Source of the DNA: Methanoculleus marisnigri JR1
Lineage (GTDB): Archaea > Halobacteriota > Methanomicrobia > Methanomicrobiales > Methanoculleaceae
Assembly: GCF_000015825.1 (NCBI RefSeq)
Contig: NC_009051.1
Location: 1,482,695-1,546,694, forward strand
Direction of reading: 5' to 3'
DNA length: 64,000 bases
Part shown: in pieces, positions 1-8,457 of the stretch
Layout: each line of letters begins with the position of its first letter
Position numbering within the stretch: position 1 is the stretch's first letter
Notes under the pieces: generated by a model
Database searches by the model: none
Seen by the model: the letters and a program-made list of their open reading frames with translations, nothing else
Told to the model about the DNA's origin: nothing
Program-made: the position numbers and the translations under genes

Positions 1-2224
1 TTGCCACCGCAATCATCGGAGACAGATCCTCGTTCTTCATCAGGTCCGCAGCTTCCCGGAGGCAGAAGTGCAGAGTCTGCCCATATCCAAGGTAATCAGT
101 GAGACCCGGCTCGTATCCCCAGATATGCCGAAGCCTGTAGAAGTAGCCGCACTTCCCGTAGTCCACAATCTCACCGGCAGAGAAGGTACGCAGCTCGTCC
201 GCAGCGCCGCCGGTTGCATAATCATGATCCGGCAGTGTGTCTCTCTGTGAGAGGGGCTCGACGTGAGGCAGATCCTCGATGTCACCCACAAAAGCGCTTC
301 GTCCTTTTCGTCGCCCGTTCATGGACGTGAAGTAACTCACCACGGCCACGTCCTTCGCCCGGGTCAGCGCCACATACATGAGTTTGCGTTCGCTCTCCAG
401 GTCCCCCTCGTACTTCGCCACGTCGAAGAGCTCCGGGGATATGAGCCAGGTTCTCCCCTTGCCCACCATGCTTGACGGGAACCGTTGCCGGACCATGCAG
501 GGCACAAACACCAGCGGCCACTCCAGACCCTTGCTCTGGTGGATCGTCACCAGTTGCACAGCGTCCACGCCACCGATGTCGTCGCCGGTCTGTTCCTCGT
601 ACTTTGAGGACGCGTAGGTGTTCAGGTACCAGCACAGCCCTTTCAGATCGGTCTCCCAGTTCCTGCGCCGTCCCCCAAGCATAATTGCTGTCTCGTAATC
701 CGTAAGGAGCGTGTTGAACCTGCCCAGATTCGCCATGATGACCGCATGGCGTACATCGTCAGGATCGAGCCCGTGGTACCCGAGCAGGACGAGCAGTTCC
801 CCGAAGACTTGAGAGAAGTTATCGTAGGTACTGTTCAGCACCGAGTCCTTCCAACGACGAAGGTTCAGTACATCGGAAGCCTCCAGTGCCAGATCTGGAA
901 TTCCCTGGTTCCAGTTCACCACTGCCTCTTCGAGCAGATCCTCGCCTCGGAGAGCAGGCAACCTTGACCACTTGCCCTGCTGCCAGAACCCATCTTCCCA
1001 CAGCCACGCAAACAACTGCCCTATGCCCAGGATCTCCGGGCGGCGGAACAAGCCCACTTTTCCGCCAACGACAAAGGGTATATCGCGGCGCCTGAACTCA
1101 TCGATGAAGGGGGGCGCCGAGGTGCTCACGCTCCGAAAGAGGAGCGCAATGTCGCTGTAACTGCATTTCTCTTCTCTAACAAGCGCCTGGATCTGATCCG
1201 CAATCCAGTCTACCTCGGTTATATCACTCTGCATCTCTGCCAGATACGCCCCGCCCTGCTCACGGCGAACCGGGTCCATGTGGTCGTAGTGCTGGTCCTC
1301 AAACGTGTCCGAGAACCCGTTAGCCGTCTCGATCACCGCTACGGTCGAACGGCGGTTCTCGGTTATGTGGATGGTGACTGCCTCCGGGTACCGCGTAGTA
1401 AACTCCTCGAAATACTGTTCGTCGGAGCCACGCCACTGGTAAATTGTCTGCCGCGGATCGCCGACAACGAAGATGCTCCCCCCCAGCCCTATCAGCCGGA
1501 TGAGTTCATCCTGTGCGTGATTAATGTCCTGGTACTCGTCAACAATGAGGTATTTTACGTGTTCGGCCACTTCAGGACGGTGCTGCAGGTTCTCCACTGC
1601 AAGCTGCACCATGCGGTTGAAGGTGAGCCGCTTGTGTTGATCCAGTGACGCCTCGTAACGGCGCAGTTTTTCAAGGAATTCTCTGTCTTTCTTTTTCCTT
1701 AGACCCTCTTCCGGGATCATCTCGCCGTAGTAGACATTCAGGGCATTGACGAAATCTTCACAGTTGGTAGCGTAATAACCGGATCTTCCGAGCCCCAGAG
1801 CCCACCCGACCCGCATAAGGTACGCCATCTCCTGTTTTTCATCAAGCACGCCCCAGTCCCCGTACCCGAAGTGCTCCTCCAGAAGACGATAGCAGTAGCC
1901 GTGAATGGTGCCAATGAACATCTCCCCGAGGCGGGCACAGATCTCATCTCCGCCAAGGTGCTTCACACGCTCGTACACACGGCTCTTCATACTCTGTGCT
2001 GCTTTTTCCGTGAACGTGAAAGCGACAATTGCAGACGGCTCTACCTGTTGTACGAGGAGGAGGTAGACGATCCGCCGGGTCAGAGTCTCTGTCTTTCCAG
2101 CCCCTGCGCCTGCAATAATGCGGATGTGAGTGCGATCGCAGAGGACAGCACGCCGTTGTCGATCAGAAAGAGGCCTGGGTTCGTTGAGGATTTTTTCGGT
2201 GAGTTGGTCAGGGGAAAGGGACAT
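1..2224 (-). CDS. UvrD/Rep-family superfamily 1 helicase with C-terminal nuclease-like region (3' end outside window)
   Basis: ATP-dependent 3'-5' DNA helicase likely acting in repair or recombination. The frame is open from an ATG at 2224 to the window edge, about 741 codons, so the C-terminus is missing. Visible helicase motifs: Walker A GAGAGKT (about residues 39-45), TFTEKAA, the Walker B segment VDEYQD (about 235), GDPRQTIYQWRGSD, HQSKGLEW and the motif VI segment YVALTRAK. After the helicase core a segment of the FSAGEIVDYGKCGYFYRLR type resembles the start of the PD-(D/E)XK nuclease domain found in RecB/AddB-like helicases, but its active site would lie beyond base 1. A monofunctional UvrD is the alternative if that domain is absent. 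The following DUF365 gene is divergent. Confidence 0.9.
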   Translation of the reverse strand, partial: MSLSPDQLTEKILNEPRPLSDRQRRAVLCDRTHIRIIAGAGAGKTETLTRRIVYLLLVQQVEPSAIVAFTFTEKAAQSMKSRVYERVKHLGGDEICARLGEMFIGTIHGYCYRLLEEHFGYGDWGVLDEKQEMAYLMRVGWALGLGRSGYYATNCEDFVNALNVYYGEMIPEEGLRKKKDREFLEKLRRYEASLDQHKRLTFNRMVQLAVENLQHRPEVAEHVKYLIVDEYQDINHAQDELIRLIGLGGSIFVVGDPRQTIYQWRGSDEQYFEEFTTRYPEAVTIHITENRRSTVAVIETANGFSDTFEDQHYDHMDPVRREQGGAYLAEMQSDITEVDWIADQIQALVREEKCSYSDIALLFRSVSTSAPPFIDEFRRRDIPFVVGGKVGLFRRPEILGIGQLFAWLWEDGFWQQGKWSRLPALRGEDLLEEAVVNWNQGIPDLALEASDVLNLRRWKDSVLNSTYDNFSQVFGELLVLLGYHGLDPDDVRHAVIMANLGRFNTLLTDYETAIMLGGRRRNWETDLKGLCWYLNTYASSKYEEQTGDDIGGVDAVQLVTIHQSKGLEWPLVFVPCMVRQRFPSSMVGKGRTWLISPELFDVAKYEGDLESERKLMYVALTRAKDVAVVSYFTSMNGRRKGRSAFVGDIEDLPHVEPLSQRDTLPDHDYATGGAADELRTFSAGEIVDYGKCGYFYRLRHIWGYEPGLTDYLGYGQTLHFCLREAADLMKNEDLSPMIAVA

Positions 2225-2371
2225 AATACGTCGTATGAGGGATAGCCGATTACACTATTTATTCGTGCTGATTTTCATTTCTGAGGCATACTATGCCCTT
2301 ACTGAGCGATTCGGCGGTTATTGGTTTCCAAAAGAATATGCGTTATATAGTGCTACCTCCTACACTGAATC

Positions 2372-2800
2372 ATGAGTGAGATCACCGGCGTCACCTTCCC
2401 GGTCCCCAAACACCTCATGTCTCGCTTCTTCAAGGACGGCAAGACCGTCTTCATCAAGCCCGCCACCGTCTTCAAAGAACTCCGGAGCGGCATGATACTC
2501 GTCTTCTACCAGTCTCACGAAGACACCGGCTACGTAGGGGAGGCGACGATCAAGCGGATCGTCATCGACGACGACCCCCTCGCGTTCTTCGAAACCTTCG
2601 GCGATGCGGTCTTCCTCACGAAAGAGGAGGTCAAAGCCTACGCTGAGGGGCAGGAGCGGTGGCAGGGGGTCCGGGTCAGGAAGGAGGCGCCCCGAAAGCG
2701 GCCCTGGATGGCCCTCGAACTTGAGGGTATCCGGAAGTACGATACGGTGAAGAAACCGGAGCGGTTTGTGCCGGTCGGGGGAAGGTATCTGCGGGAGTGA
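2372..2800 (+). CDS. DUF365 family protein
   Basis: A 142-residue protein resembling the archaeal DUF365 family, which is related to PUA/ASCH-like RNA-binding folds; the assignment is from memory of the family and its function is not established. The N-terminal half carries a small beta-rich pattern (VFIKPATVFKELRSGM, then LVFYQSHEDTGYVGEATIKRI), typical of PUA-like barrels, and the C-terminal part is basic. A TATA-like element, gttatata near 2342, lies about 28 bases before the ATG, so the mRNA may be nearly leaderless. It is divergent from the helicase and has no obvious operon partner. Confidence 0.7.
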   Translation: MSEITGVTFPVPKHLMSRFFKDGKTVFIKPATVFKELRSGMILVFYQSHEDTGYVGEATIKRIVIDDDPLAFFETFGDAVFLTKEEVKAYAEGQERWQGVRVRKEAPRKRPWMALELEGIRKYDTVKKPERFVPVGGRYLRE

Positions 2801-2892
2801 AACTCATAGAACTCATAGATGATATCCGAAAATCGATATACCGGACTGAGATTAGTTGCAATCTCGCGCTTCTGATCCCACACCTCTAGGGC

Positions 2893-3291
2893 CTATTCCT
2901 TGGCGAGTTTTTTATGAGGCTGCACGGAGTTGTATGCTGCCTCAAATGCAACAAAGTAATCCGCTATCTCGCCTTGCAAGCGCTTGCAAGTTGAGCATCC
3001 ACAAAACCTGATAGCGAGATCGCCGGTTCCCACACGGTGCATGGCCATATAGCGATAACCAAAGGGTTGTCGTTCGAACTCGCAGGCAAAGATGCTCTCG
3101 ATGTTTTCGGATTTATGAACTGTTTGTGGAGCCTTAAATTCGATGAATTTTTCAAGGTACGTCAGAATTCGTGGTATGTGGATAAGGTTTCCGCATCCAC
3201 CACAGAAAAGTCCCCCACCGATATTGCATTCACCGCAATGAGGACATTTTATCGGGTAATGAAAATACCTCTCGCGATCCATAAGGATCAA
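2893..3291 (-). CDS. Zinc-ribbon hypothetical protein
   Basis: A 132-residue protein with two CxxC pairs near the N-terminus (CPHCGEC and CGGCG, about residues 15-34), forming a probable zinc ribbon, and two more cysteine groups (FCGCSTC, about residues 96-101) that could form a second site. The rest shows no domain I recognise. The C-terminus is basic. It stands alone between the DUF365 gene and a toxin-antitoxin remnant. AT content is higher than in the core genes of the window, in line with an accessory origin. Function unknown. Confidence 0.6.
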   Translation of the reverse strand: MILMDRERYFHYPIKCPHCGECNIGGGLFCGGCGNLIHIPRILTYLEKFIEFKAPQTVHKSENIESIFACEFERQPFGYRYMAMHRVGTGDLAIRFCGCSTCKRLQGEIADYFVAFEAAYNSVQPHKKLAKE

Positions 3292-3451
3292 TCATAGTAG
3301 GGTCAATATCGATGTTGTGGTTATCTTCACTATCACAGGATTGGATACATCCGACAATACGCCATCGACCGGGAAGGATCTCTCCGCCCCTCGCTCACCA
3401 CCAAATTTATCGGTTCTCCCTCCCATCCATTATCTATCAGGTGAAGCGGCT

Positions 3452-3709
3452 ATGACCGATGTTACCATCACCGTCCCCCAGGATATCGTACAGGCGCTTC
3501 GGCTCCCTCCCGACACCGTTGCCGCCGAGTTGCAGCGGGAGCTCGCCGTGGCGCTCTACCAGCGGGGCATCCTCTCCTCCGGGAAGGCGGCGGCGCTGGC
3601 GGAGATGAGCCGGTGGGAGTGGGAGGAACTGCTCGGGGCACGGAAGCTCCCCCGGCATTACGCCGACGAGGACCTCGACCGGGACATTGCCTATGCCGCT
3701 CGCAGTTAG
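3452..3709 (+). CDS. UPF0175 family antitoxin-like protein
   Basis: An 85-residue protein with the UPF0175 pattern: a short beta segment (VTITVPQDIVQALRLP), then helices including ELAVALYQRGILSSGKAAALAEMSRWEWEELL, which is the predicted DNA-binding helix-turn-helix. UPF0175 proteins are commonly encoded just upstream of DUF3368/PIN toxins, as here. The ATG at 3452 is preferred over the upstream in-frame start at 3317 because the family begins at this point and the extra 45 residues are low-complexity. Its stop overlaps the start of the decayed toxin gene, so the pair was once an operon. The antitoxin itself looks intact. Confidence 0.8.
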   Translation: MTDVTITVPQDIVQALRLPPDTVAAELQRELAVALYQRGILSSGKAAALAEMSRWEWEELLGARKLPRHYADEDLDRDIAYAARS

Positions 3710-3890
3710 CAATTCTTCACCGCTCATCCACCTCTCGCTGATCGGCCGTATCAATTTGCTTCGTCGTTTCTCAGAGGTATTCATCCCTCCTGCGGTCTGG
3801 CGGGAGGTCGTGGAACAGGGCGGCAGTCCTTTGAGCAGATCGTCCCGGCTTCGAATAGCCATCCCCCTCGGGTGGCGCCCGGGCCGTTAG
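3693..3890 (+). pseudogene. Truncated DUF3368/PIN-type toxin
   Basis: The first 43 or so residues match the N-terminus of DUF3368 VapC-like toxins: SNSSPLIHLSLIGRINLL followed by FIPPAVWREVVEQG, with the first PIN position occupied by N as usual for DUF3368. Family members run to about 150-160 residues and need acidic residues further on; here the frame becomes unrelated after residue 43 and stops at 3890. No continuation is evident in the other frames before the RhuM gene. It overlaps the 3' end of the UPF0175 antitoxin by 17 bases. Probably a deletion remnant. Confidence 0.65.
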
Positions 3891-4023
3891 GAGAAGGCGT
3901 TTCTCCTGACGGATATGAACGAGGAGTGCATCATGAACCGCCATAGAAGATCCGGGGATCACAGAAGAGAAAGCCCGGCGATCGGCAGGGTCTCCACAAT
4001 ATCGTACGAGCAGGGGTGGAACT

Positions 4024-5100
4024 ATGAGCGGAGATGAAAAGAAACTGATACGGAACAGCACGGTTGAATTTTTGCTATTTACCTCGGCCGCCGGTGAAGA
4101 CTCAATCGAGGTCAGGTACGAGGACGAAACCATCTGGTTAAGCCAGAAGATGATGGCGGCGCTCTTCGATGTGACTGTTCCGACAATAAACGTACACCTG
4201 AAAAACATCTACGAAAGCGGCGAGTTGACCCGTGATGCAACTATTAGAAAATATCTAACAGTTCAAATCGAGGGTGATCGTGAAGTTTCACGGACTCTTG
4301 ACTACTACAACCTTGATGCCATAATCTCGGTTGGGTATCGCGTCAATTCCCGAAGAGCCACCCAGTTCCGTCAGTGGGCGACTCGGGTGTTAACGGAATT
4401 TGCCATTAAAGGATATGTACTTGATAAAAAGCGGATGGAGAACGGTACGTTCCTTGGGGAAGACTACTTCGAGCGCTTGCTGGCGGAAATTCGGGAGATA
4501 CGACTGAGTGAGAGACGATTCTACCAGAAGATCACGGACATATACGCTACAAGCCTCGACTACGACAGGAATGCACCAACAACACGCGAGTTTTTCGCAA
4601 ACGTTCAGAACAAATTACACTTTGCGATACATGGGAATACTGCGGCTGAACTGATAATGGCGCGTGCCGACAGCAGAAAGAAGCATATGGGCCTTAGCAC
4701 CTGGGAAAAAGCCCCTGACGGGAAGATACTCAGAACCGACGTATCGGTTGCGAAGAACTATCTGAACGCAACAGAACTTGAATCGCTCGGAAGAATCGTC
4801 AGCGCCTGGCTTGACCTTGCTGAAGAGCGTGCCAGAAGAAAGATCCCGATGACTATGGAGGATTGGGCAAAACGCCTTGACCGGTTCATTGAGTTCGATG
4901 ATCGCAAACTGCTCGAAGACCGTGGAAAGGTCACAAAAGAGATGGCAAAGGAGTTCGCAGAGAGTGAATTTGAGAAGTACCGGGTTGTTCAGGACAGACT
5001 TTTTGAGAGCGATTTCGACCGGATGCTAAAGGAGGCCGCCCCGCCCGAAGGAGAGGAACAGGATAACAAAAACAATGAGACTACTGGGGACCTGAAATAA
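4024..5100 (+). CDS. RhuM family protein
   Basis: A 358-residue intact member of the RhuM family, named after a Salmonella pathogenicity-island gene and common in genomic islands. Diagnostic stretches are the N-terminal winged-helix-like part (TIWLSQKMMAALFDVTVPTINVHLKNI), DYYNLDAIISVGYRVNS, QFRQWATRVLTEFAIKGYVLDK and the Fic-like helical continuation ending with KYRVVQDRLFESDFDRML. Biochemical function is not known; a toxin or phage-defence role has been suggested for the family. Base composition is clearly more AT-rich than the flanking core genes, which suggests horizontal acquisition. It has no operon partner. Confidence 0.85.
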   Translation: MSGDEKKLIRNSTVEFLLFTSAAGEDSIEVRYEDETIWLSQKMMAALFDVTVPTINVHLKNIYESGELTRDATIRKYLTVQIEGDREVSRTLDYYNLDAIISVGYRVNSRRATQFRQWATRVLTEFAIKGYVLDKKRMENGTFLGEDYFERLLAEIREIRLSERRFYQKITDIYATSLDYDRNAPTTREFFANVQNKLHFAIHGNTAAELIMARADSRKKHMGLSTWEKAPDGKILRTDVSVAKNYLNATELESLGRIVSAWLDLAEERARRKIPMTMEDWAKRLDRFIEFDDRKLLEDRGKVTKEMAKEFAESEFEKYRVVQDRLFESDFDRMLKEAAPPEGEEQDNKNNETTGDLK

Positions 5101-5101
5101 A

Positions 5102-5412
5102 ATATTCCTTGGTGGGCGGCACCGGATAAGAGGAATACTTGATGGGTTATATTCGGAGTGTCCGCTTCCTGATATCAATGTCGGAAATACTGCCGAAGAT
5201 CTGTATATCCGGATATCTGCCGGCTTATCCGTACTTGATGGGTACTTGATCCCGACCCATGGGATCACCTGCATTCGGTTTCCGATAAACGTTGTCGACG
5301 ATAGAACAAGGGCATCGTTCTTCTCCTCAAGCCGGATGGTGAAGTCGTAGGCCTCGTCTCTCCAGACGTTACGCAGATCCGGACGTCGAATCTTTCCTAT
5401 GTCATGATCCCA
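5102..5412 (-). pseudogene. Possible remnant of a DUF4268-like gene
   Basis: On the minus strand the frame from about 5412 downwards reads GKIRRPDLRNVWRDEAYDFT then RLEEKNDALVL, which resembles the opening of DUF4268-type proteins (pattern LREVWKHEAxDFTPWLAExxxLL). There is no usable start codon after the upstream in-frame stop, and the matching region ends after about 40 residues, so a complete gene is not present. Similarity is from memory and short, so this is a weak call. It sits in the AT-rich gap after rhuM with other signs of decay. Confidence 0.3.
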
Positions 5413-5529
5413 TCACATAACGGCAGAGAGGGGAGGTTTTGTGCATTCCACGCACTAAATCCGTTTAAAATTATTCTGGACCGGTATTATGATCCCACTA
5501 TGATCTTAACATGATCCCATTGATCCCAT
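5405..5529 (+). repeat. Four short direct repeats tgatcccat/c in a gene-free gap
   Basis: The motif tgatccca occurs at 5405, 5490, 5512 and 5521; the last two are a perfect head-to-tail pair of the 9-mer tgatcccat. A second direct repeat, tacttgatgggt, occurs at about 5138 and 5232. The gap between rhuM and the HIT gene (5101-5738) otherwise holds only short remnants. Also on the minus strand is a 72-codon open frame at 5553-5771 that I do not recognise. The repeats could be regulatory binding sites or island debris. Confidence 0.45.
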
Positions 5530-5753
5530 CGCGATCCGGCTCTGAGTTCTTGCTATCGCTCTCTCGTTACGTACGTCTGCGAGTGGCCCACGGCCAGCCC
5601 GGTCGTTCCCTCTTTGCGAGAATGCCGATCTGAACCATCGCCGTCGTCGAGAGTCAGGAACCTCTCCCCGCAGAGGAGCATCACCCCAACAGGTTCTCTG
5701 AGCACTCTCTGCAGCGATCTAATCAGTTCCGCAATCTCGTGCAATGTACCCTG

Positions 5754-6083
5754 ATGTTCGGATCTCCCCACCTAATGTTCGGAGCTCGGCTTCGAACAAA
5801 TCGCCCCGGCCACCTCCTCATCATCCCCTACCGCCACGTCGCGGACTTCTTCGACGCGACCGACGCCGAGCTCGCCGCCCTCCTCGCCCTCGTCCGGGAG
5901 GCGAAAACCCTCCTCGACGACCGGTTCCACCCCGACGGCTACAACATCGGCGTGAACGTGAGAAAAGCCGCCGGCCAGACGGTGATGCACCTGCACCTCC
6001 ACGTCATCCCGCGGTATGCCGGCGACGTCAAAGACCCCCGGGGCGGGGTGCGGGGAGCAGTCCCGGAGAAGCGGGTGTATTGA
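5754..6083 (+). CDS. HIT family hydrolase lacking the usual N-terminus
   Basis: Nucleotide-binding HIT protein. From about base 5799 it matches well: GHLLIIPYRHVADFFDAT, then DGYNIGVNVRKAAGQTVMHLHLHVIPRYAGDVKDPRGG and a C-terminal PEKRVY. The catalytic HLHLH motif is present. Normal members are about 135-140 residues and begin with a CxFC-type or equivalent segment that builds part of the nucleotide pocket; here about 25-30 residues are replaced by unrelated sequence, so the gene may be a 5'-truncated relic. A start at GTG 5739 is also possible. A second, smaller HIT remnant lies near 8 kb. Confidence 0.6.
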   Translation: MFGSPHLMFGARLRTNRPGHLLIIPYRHVADFFDATDAELAALLALVREAKTLLDDRFHPDGYNIGVNVRKAAGQTVMHLHLHVIPRYAGDVKDPRGGVRGAVPEKRVY

Positions 6084-6108
6084 AAGAAGAAAAAGATTGT
6101 AGAACCCA

Positions 6109-7053
6109 TCACCAGAAATCCGCGAGCGTCGTCACTCGTGAGGGCGGGTGCTGCATCCTCGCAAAGTGCGGGGAGAGGCCGCCGGGGGATTCGACCGGGA
6201 TCGCCCCGCACGAGACAAGGTGCTGATACCCGGCTACGGCCTTTGCGTCCGAACAGTCAGGCTCCAGGACGTAGACCGGTCGTCCCTGCCGGAACGCCGT
6301 CTCCGCCTGCCGGACGGAACCCCCGGATTTGCCGGTCTCGATGACGACCACACCGTCGGAGAGGCCGCTCGTGATGCGGTTCCTCTCAAGGAACCTGCCT
6401 TTGTGCATCCCCGCAAGGTGTGTGATTTCACCGAGCAGCGAACCCGAACCGGCGATGCTCGCGGCAAGAGTCCGGTTTTCCCCCGGAACAACAACCGTGA
6501 CGTCGCCCGGCAGGACCGCCACCGTCTCGCCTCCGCAGTCGATCGCGGCCGTATGAGCGCAGGCATCCGTCCCGAGAGCAAGCCCGCTCACGACCACGTA
6601 ACCGAGGCGAACCAGAAGATCCACCGTCTCCCGGGCTCTCTCGATACCCGCCCGGGAGATCGTTCTCGTGCCGACGACGGCAACCGCCGGCTTTGCGAGG
6701 GTCTCCTCGCGGCCCACCTGGTAGAGGAGAAAAGGGGGATCCCGAATCCCCAGAAGCCTCCCCGGGTATCCGGCATCAAAGACCGGCAGAATCCGGACGC
6801 CTTTCTGCCTGTAGCCCGTAAGCGTATCGATATAGAACGCAAGAAGACCTTTCTCCCGGATCTCCTCCGCCCGTGCGATGAGCGGGCCGGGATAGGCCCG
6901 ACGGGGCTTCGCACCCGGCTCGAAGGTATCAGCGTAGAGGTCGCGGAGAACCGCCGGGTCACGGAAGTATTCGGCGTACCCCTGCCGCTTCAGGGCCTGA
7001 TTGTCGTTGAGGGCGGCAAGAAAGGCAATCTCCCTGATAGAAAGGTTATCCAT
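6109..7053 (-). CDS. dprA: DprA/Smf-like DNA processing protein
   Basis: A 314-residue Rossmann-fold protein of the DprA family, which in bacteria binds incoming single-stranded DNA and loads RecA. Characteristic stretches: VGTRTISRAGIERARETVDLL, VVSGLALGTDACAHTAAID, GGETVAVLPGDV, FLERNRITSGLSDGVVVIE and SGGSVRQAETAFRQGRPVYVL. The ATG at 7053 is chosen because it overlaps the stop of the upstream comF-like gene by 8 bases (shared ATGGATAA), indicating coupled translation; the longer frame from 7131 would overlap the partner much more. An N-terminal helical domain of about 90 residues precedes the Rossmann part. No C-terminal winged helix is seen. Confidence 0.88.
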   Translation of the reverse strand: MDNLSIREIAFLAALNDNQALKRQGYAEYFRDPAVLRDLYADTFEPGAKPRRAYPGPLIARAEEIREKGLLAFYIDTLTGYRQKGVRILPVFDAGYPGRLLGIRDPPFLLYQVGREETLAKPAVAVVGTRTISRAGIERARETVDLLVRLGYVVVSGLALGTDACAHTAAIDCGGETVAVLPGDVTVVVPGENRTLAASIAGSGSLLGEITHLAGMHKGRFLERNRITSGLSDGVVVIETGKSGGSVRQAETAFRQGRPVYVLEPDCSDAKAVAGYQHLVSCGAIPVESPGGLSPHFARMQHPPSRVTTLADFW

Positions 7054-7741
7054 TGTAACTCCCGAGAATTTCCAGGTGCTTTCGGTTGACCATCCTCCCG
7101 AGGACAAGCGACCAGACCTCACCTGCACCATGCGCCCGCAACACCGCGGCGCACTCCCGCTTTGTCGCCCCGGTGATGCAGGTATCGTCGATCAGGAGAA
7201 CCGACTCGCCATTGAACCGGTACCGACATCCAACATTCCCTGCGATCTCCTTCTCCTTTTCGAGGTGATCAGAGATACTATGCATTGGGCGATATACTTT
7301 ACTCTTATACAGGGCGTCCAGATATCGCATCCCATAGCGGGATGCGACGCCTTCTGCCAGGAGCGCCGGGGGACTGTAGCCTCCGGAGCCTGTACCCCGC
7401 ATAACCGGAACGACAATATCAAACTCCCGGAAGTCCGGGTACTGGTGATCGATCGCATAGAAGAGACATTCCAGGAGCTGCGGGACAAGGGTTTCGTCCG
7501 TCTTCAGCCTCCGGATCTCGCTGCTGAGAACGTCATCAGGAAATTCTTCCTCAAAAAGGTATTTTCCGAACGCCCGGACACGGACGGGAGGGTCGTCTCT
7601 ATCCGGCCTGTTTCTGCATGCCGCACAGCAGGGGAAAGTATCTGCAAAACAGTCAGGGATGGGATTACCGCATACCTGACAATATGGGGGATAGAGGATC
7701 TCAAGTTCCATTCCATCGGATCGGAAAAACGTTCTTTTCAT
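7046..7741 (-). CDS. comF: ComF-like phosphoribosyltransferase-fold protein
   Basis: A 231-residue protein with an N-terminal zinc ribbon (CQVCGNPIPDC, then CCAAC, about residues 21-43) and a C-terminal phosphoribosyltransferase-fold domain whose PRPP-binding loop reads SVLLIDDTCITGAT (about residues 180-193). This is the ComF/GntX arrangement; ComF is needed for DNA uptake in naturally competent bacteria. It is immediately upstream of and overlaps the dprA-like gene, so the two form an operon. What substrate the archaeal protein uses is unknown. Upstream (7742-7766) is short and has no strong TATA box that I can pick. Confidence 0.82.
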   Translation of the reverse strand: MKRTFFRSDGMELEILYPPYCQVCGNPIPDCFADTFPCCAACRNRPDRDDPPVRVRAFGKYLFEEEFPDDVLSSEIRRLKTDETLVPQLLECLFYAIDHQYPDFREFDIVVPVMRGTGSGGYSPPALLAEGVASRYGMRYLDALYKSKVYRPMHSISDHLEKEKEIAGNVGCRYRFNGESVLLIDDTCITGATKRECAAVLRAHGAGEVWSLVLGRMVNRKHLEILGSYNG

Positions 7742-7979
7742 ATTTCATCCTCCTGAACGTTCCGGGGTGACGATCCATCCCCTTTACAGCAATATCGGGA
7801 CGGCTCTTTATATACCTGCGGCCTGCGGCCCGAAAGTGCACGCGAGAAGAGGGGCAACCATCAACGGAAGCGATCTCCCGGAGAATAACCTTGATACGGC
7901 CCGTAGGACGGTTGCAAGGACGATCCAGAAGACCTACCGCTGGCTACCCGTGCCGGTGCGGGAGCTCGATGCCGGTCGG

Positions 7980-8054
7980 GTCTCACCCGACATTTACACC
8001 GGGGACGTGGCGGACCCCCGGGGGGGTGCGATCCCGGAAAGGAGGAGATATTGA
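7980..8054 (+). pseudogene. Remnant of a HIT protein C-terminus
   Basis: The last 24 codons before the stop at 8054 read approximately PDIYTGDVADPRGG then IPERRRY, which parallels the C-terminal IPRYAGDVKDPRGG ... PEKRVY of the HIT protein near 6 kb and of the family in general. The DNA is also similar (gacccccgggg and a shared ending before tattga). No HIT motif or N-terminal part precedes it; the upstream codons of the open frame (from 7767) are not HIT-like. Confidence 0.5.
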
Positions 8055-8191
8055 TGTTGACCATGCCTATCCTCCCCCAAAAAAAGAGGCATATTGACGA
8101 CATGAAGGATTAGTAGTGTTTATCAATAACTTTGAGAGTGACAAGAATTATTAAAACAGGAGATGTATAGCTCTCTGTTAATGTGGAGTCA

Positions 8192-8335
8192 ATGTTTGAA
8201 GTTGGAATTTCAGCGATTATCGCATTGGTGATCCAATTAACATTGGTGATATCGATGAAGATACAGATCGTAACATATGGAGGACCCTTCAGGGTGGAGG
8301 GACGGAAACCTTCGCCTCCAATGTCGCTAATCTGA
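8192..8335 (+). CDS. Possible small membrane peptide
   Basis: A 47-codon frame starting ATG at 8192 with a single hydrophobic helix (ISAIIALVIQLTLVISM, about residues 6-22) followed by a short polar tail. It lies in an AT-rich stretch (8100-8460) between the HIT remnant and the Mrr-like gene that is otherwise without coding signal. No family recognised; it may be the remnant of a larger membrane protein. Confidence 0.25.
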   Translation: MFEVGISAIIALVIQLTLVISMKIQIVTYGGPFRVEGRKPSPPMSLI

Positions 8336-8377
8336 CGTCGATACTTCAAACAGATCCCCACTCTGATCGGTTCGAAT

Positions 8378-8402
8378 GGGGGTTCGAATCCCCCACTCCA
8401 CT
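8378..8402 (+). other. tRNA 3'-end-like fragment (T arm plus acceptor strand)
   Basis: Bases 8378-8394 form a perfect T arm: GGGGG, loop TTCGAAT, CCCCC. They are followed by ACTCCAC, as in the 3' acceptor strand of a tRNA. No D arm or anticodon arm can be built upstream, so it is not a complete tRNA. Such tails are typical of attachment sites left when an element integrates into a tRNA gene. A TATA-like cttatatatg follows at about 8411. Confidence 0.55.
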
Positions 8403-8457
8403 TGAAATCCTTATATATGCAAAGTGAGTTGGGAAACCTCCCTGTGTGTTCCCCCGC

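Noticed and set aside
7767-7980. Protein-coding gene in the first part of the 95-codon frame
   Set aside because: Only the last 24 codons resemble a known protein (HIT). The rest is not protein-like.
8183-8402. Complete tRNA with a long intron
   Set aside because: A gtggagt at 8183 could pair with actccac at 8395, but no D arm, anticodon arm or splice bulge can be built between them. Called a 3' tRNA remnant instead.
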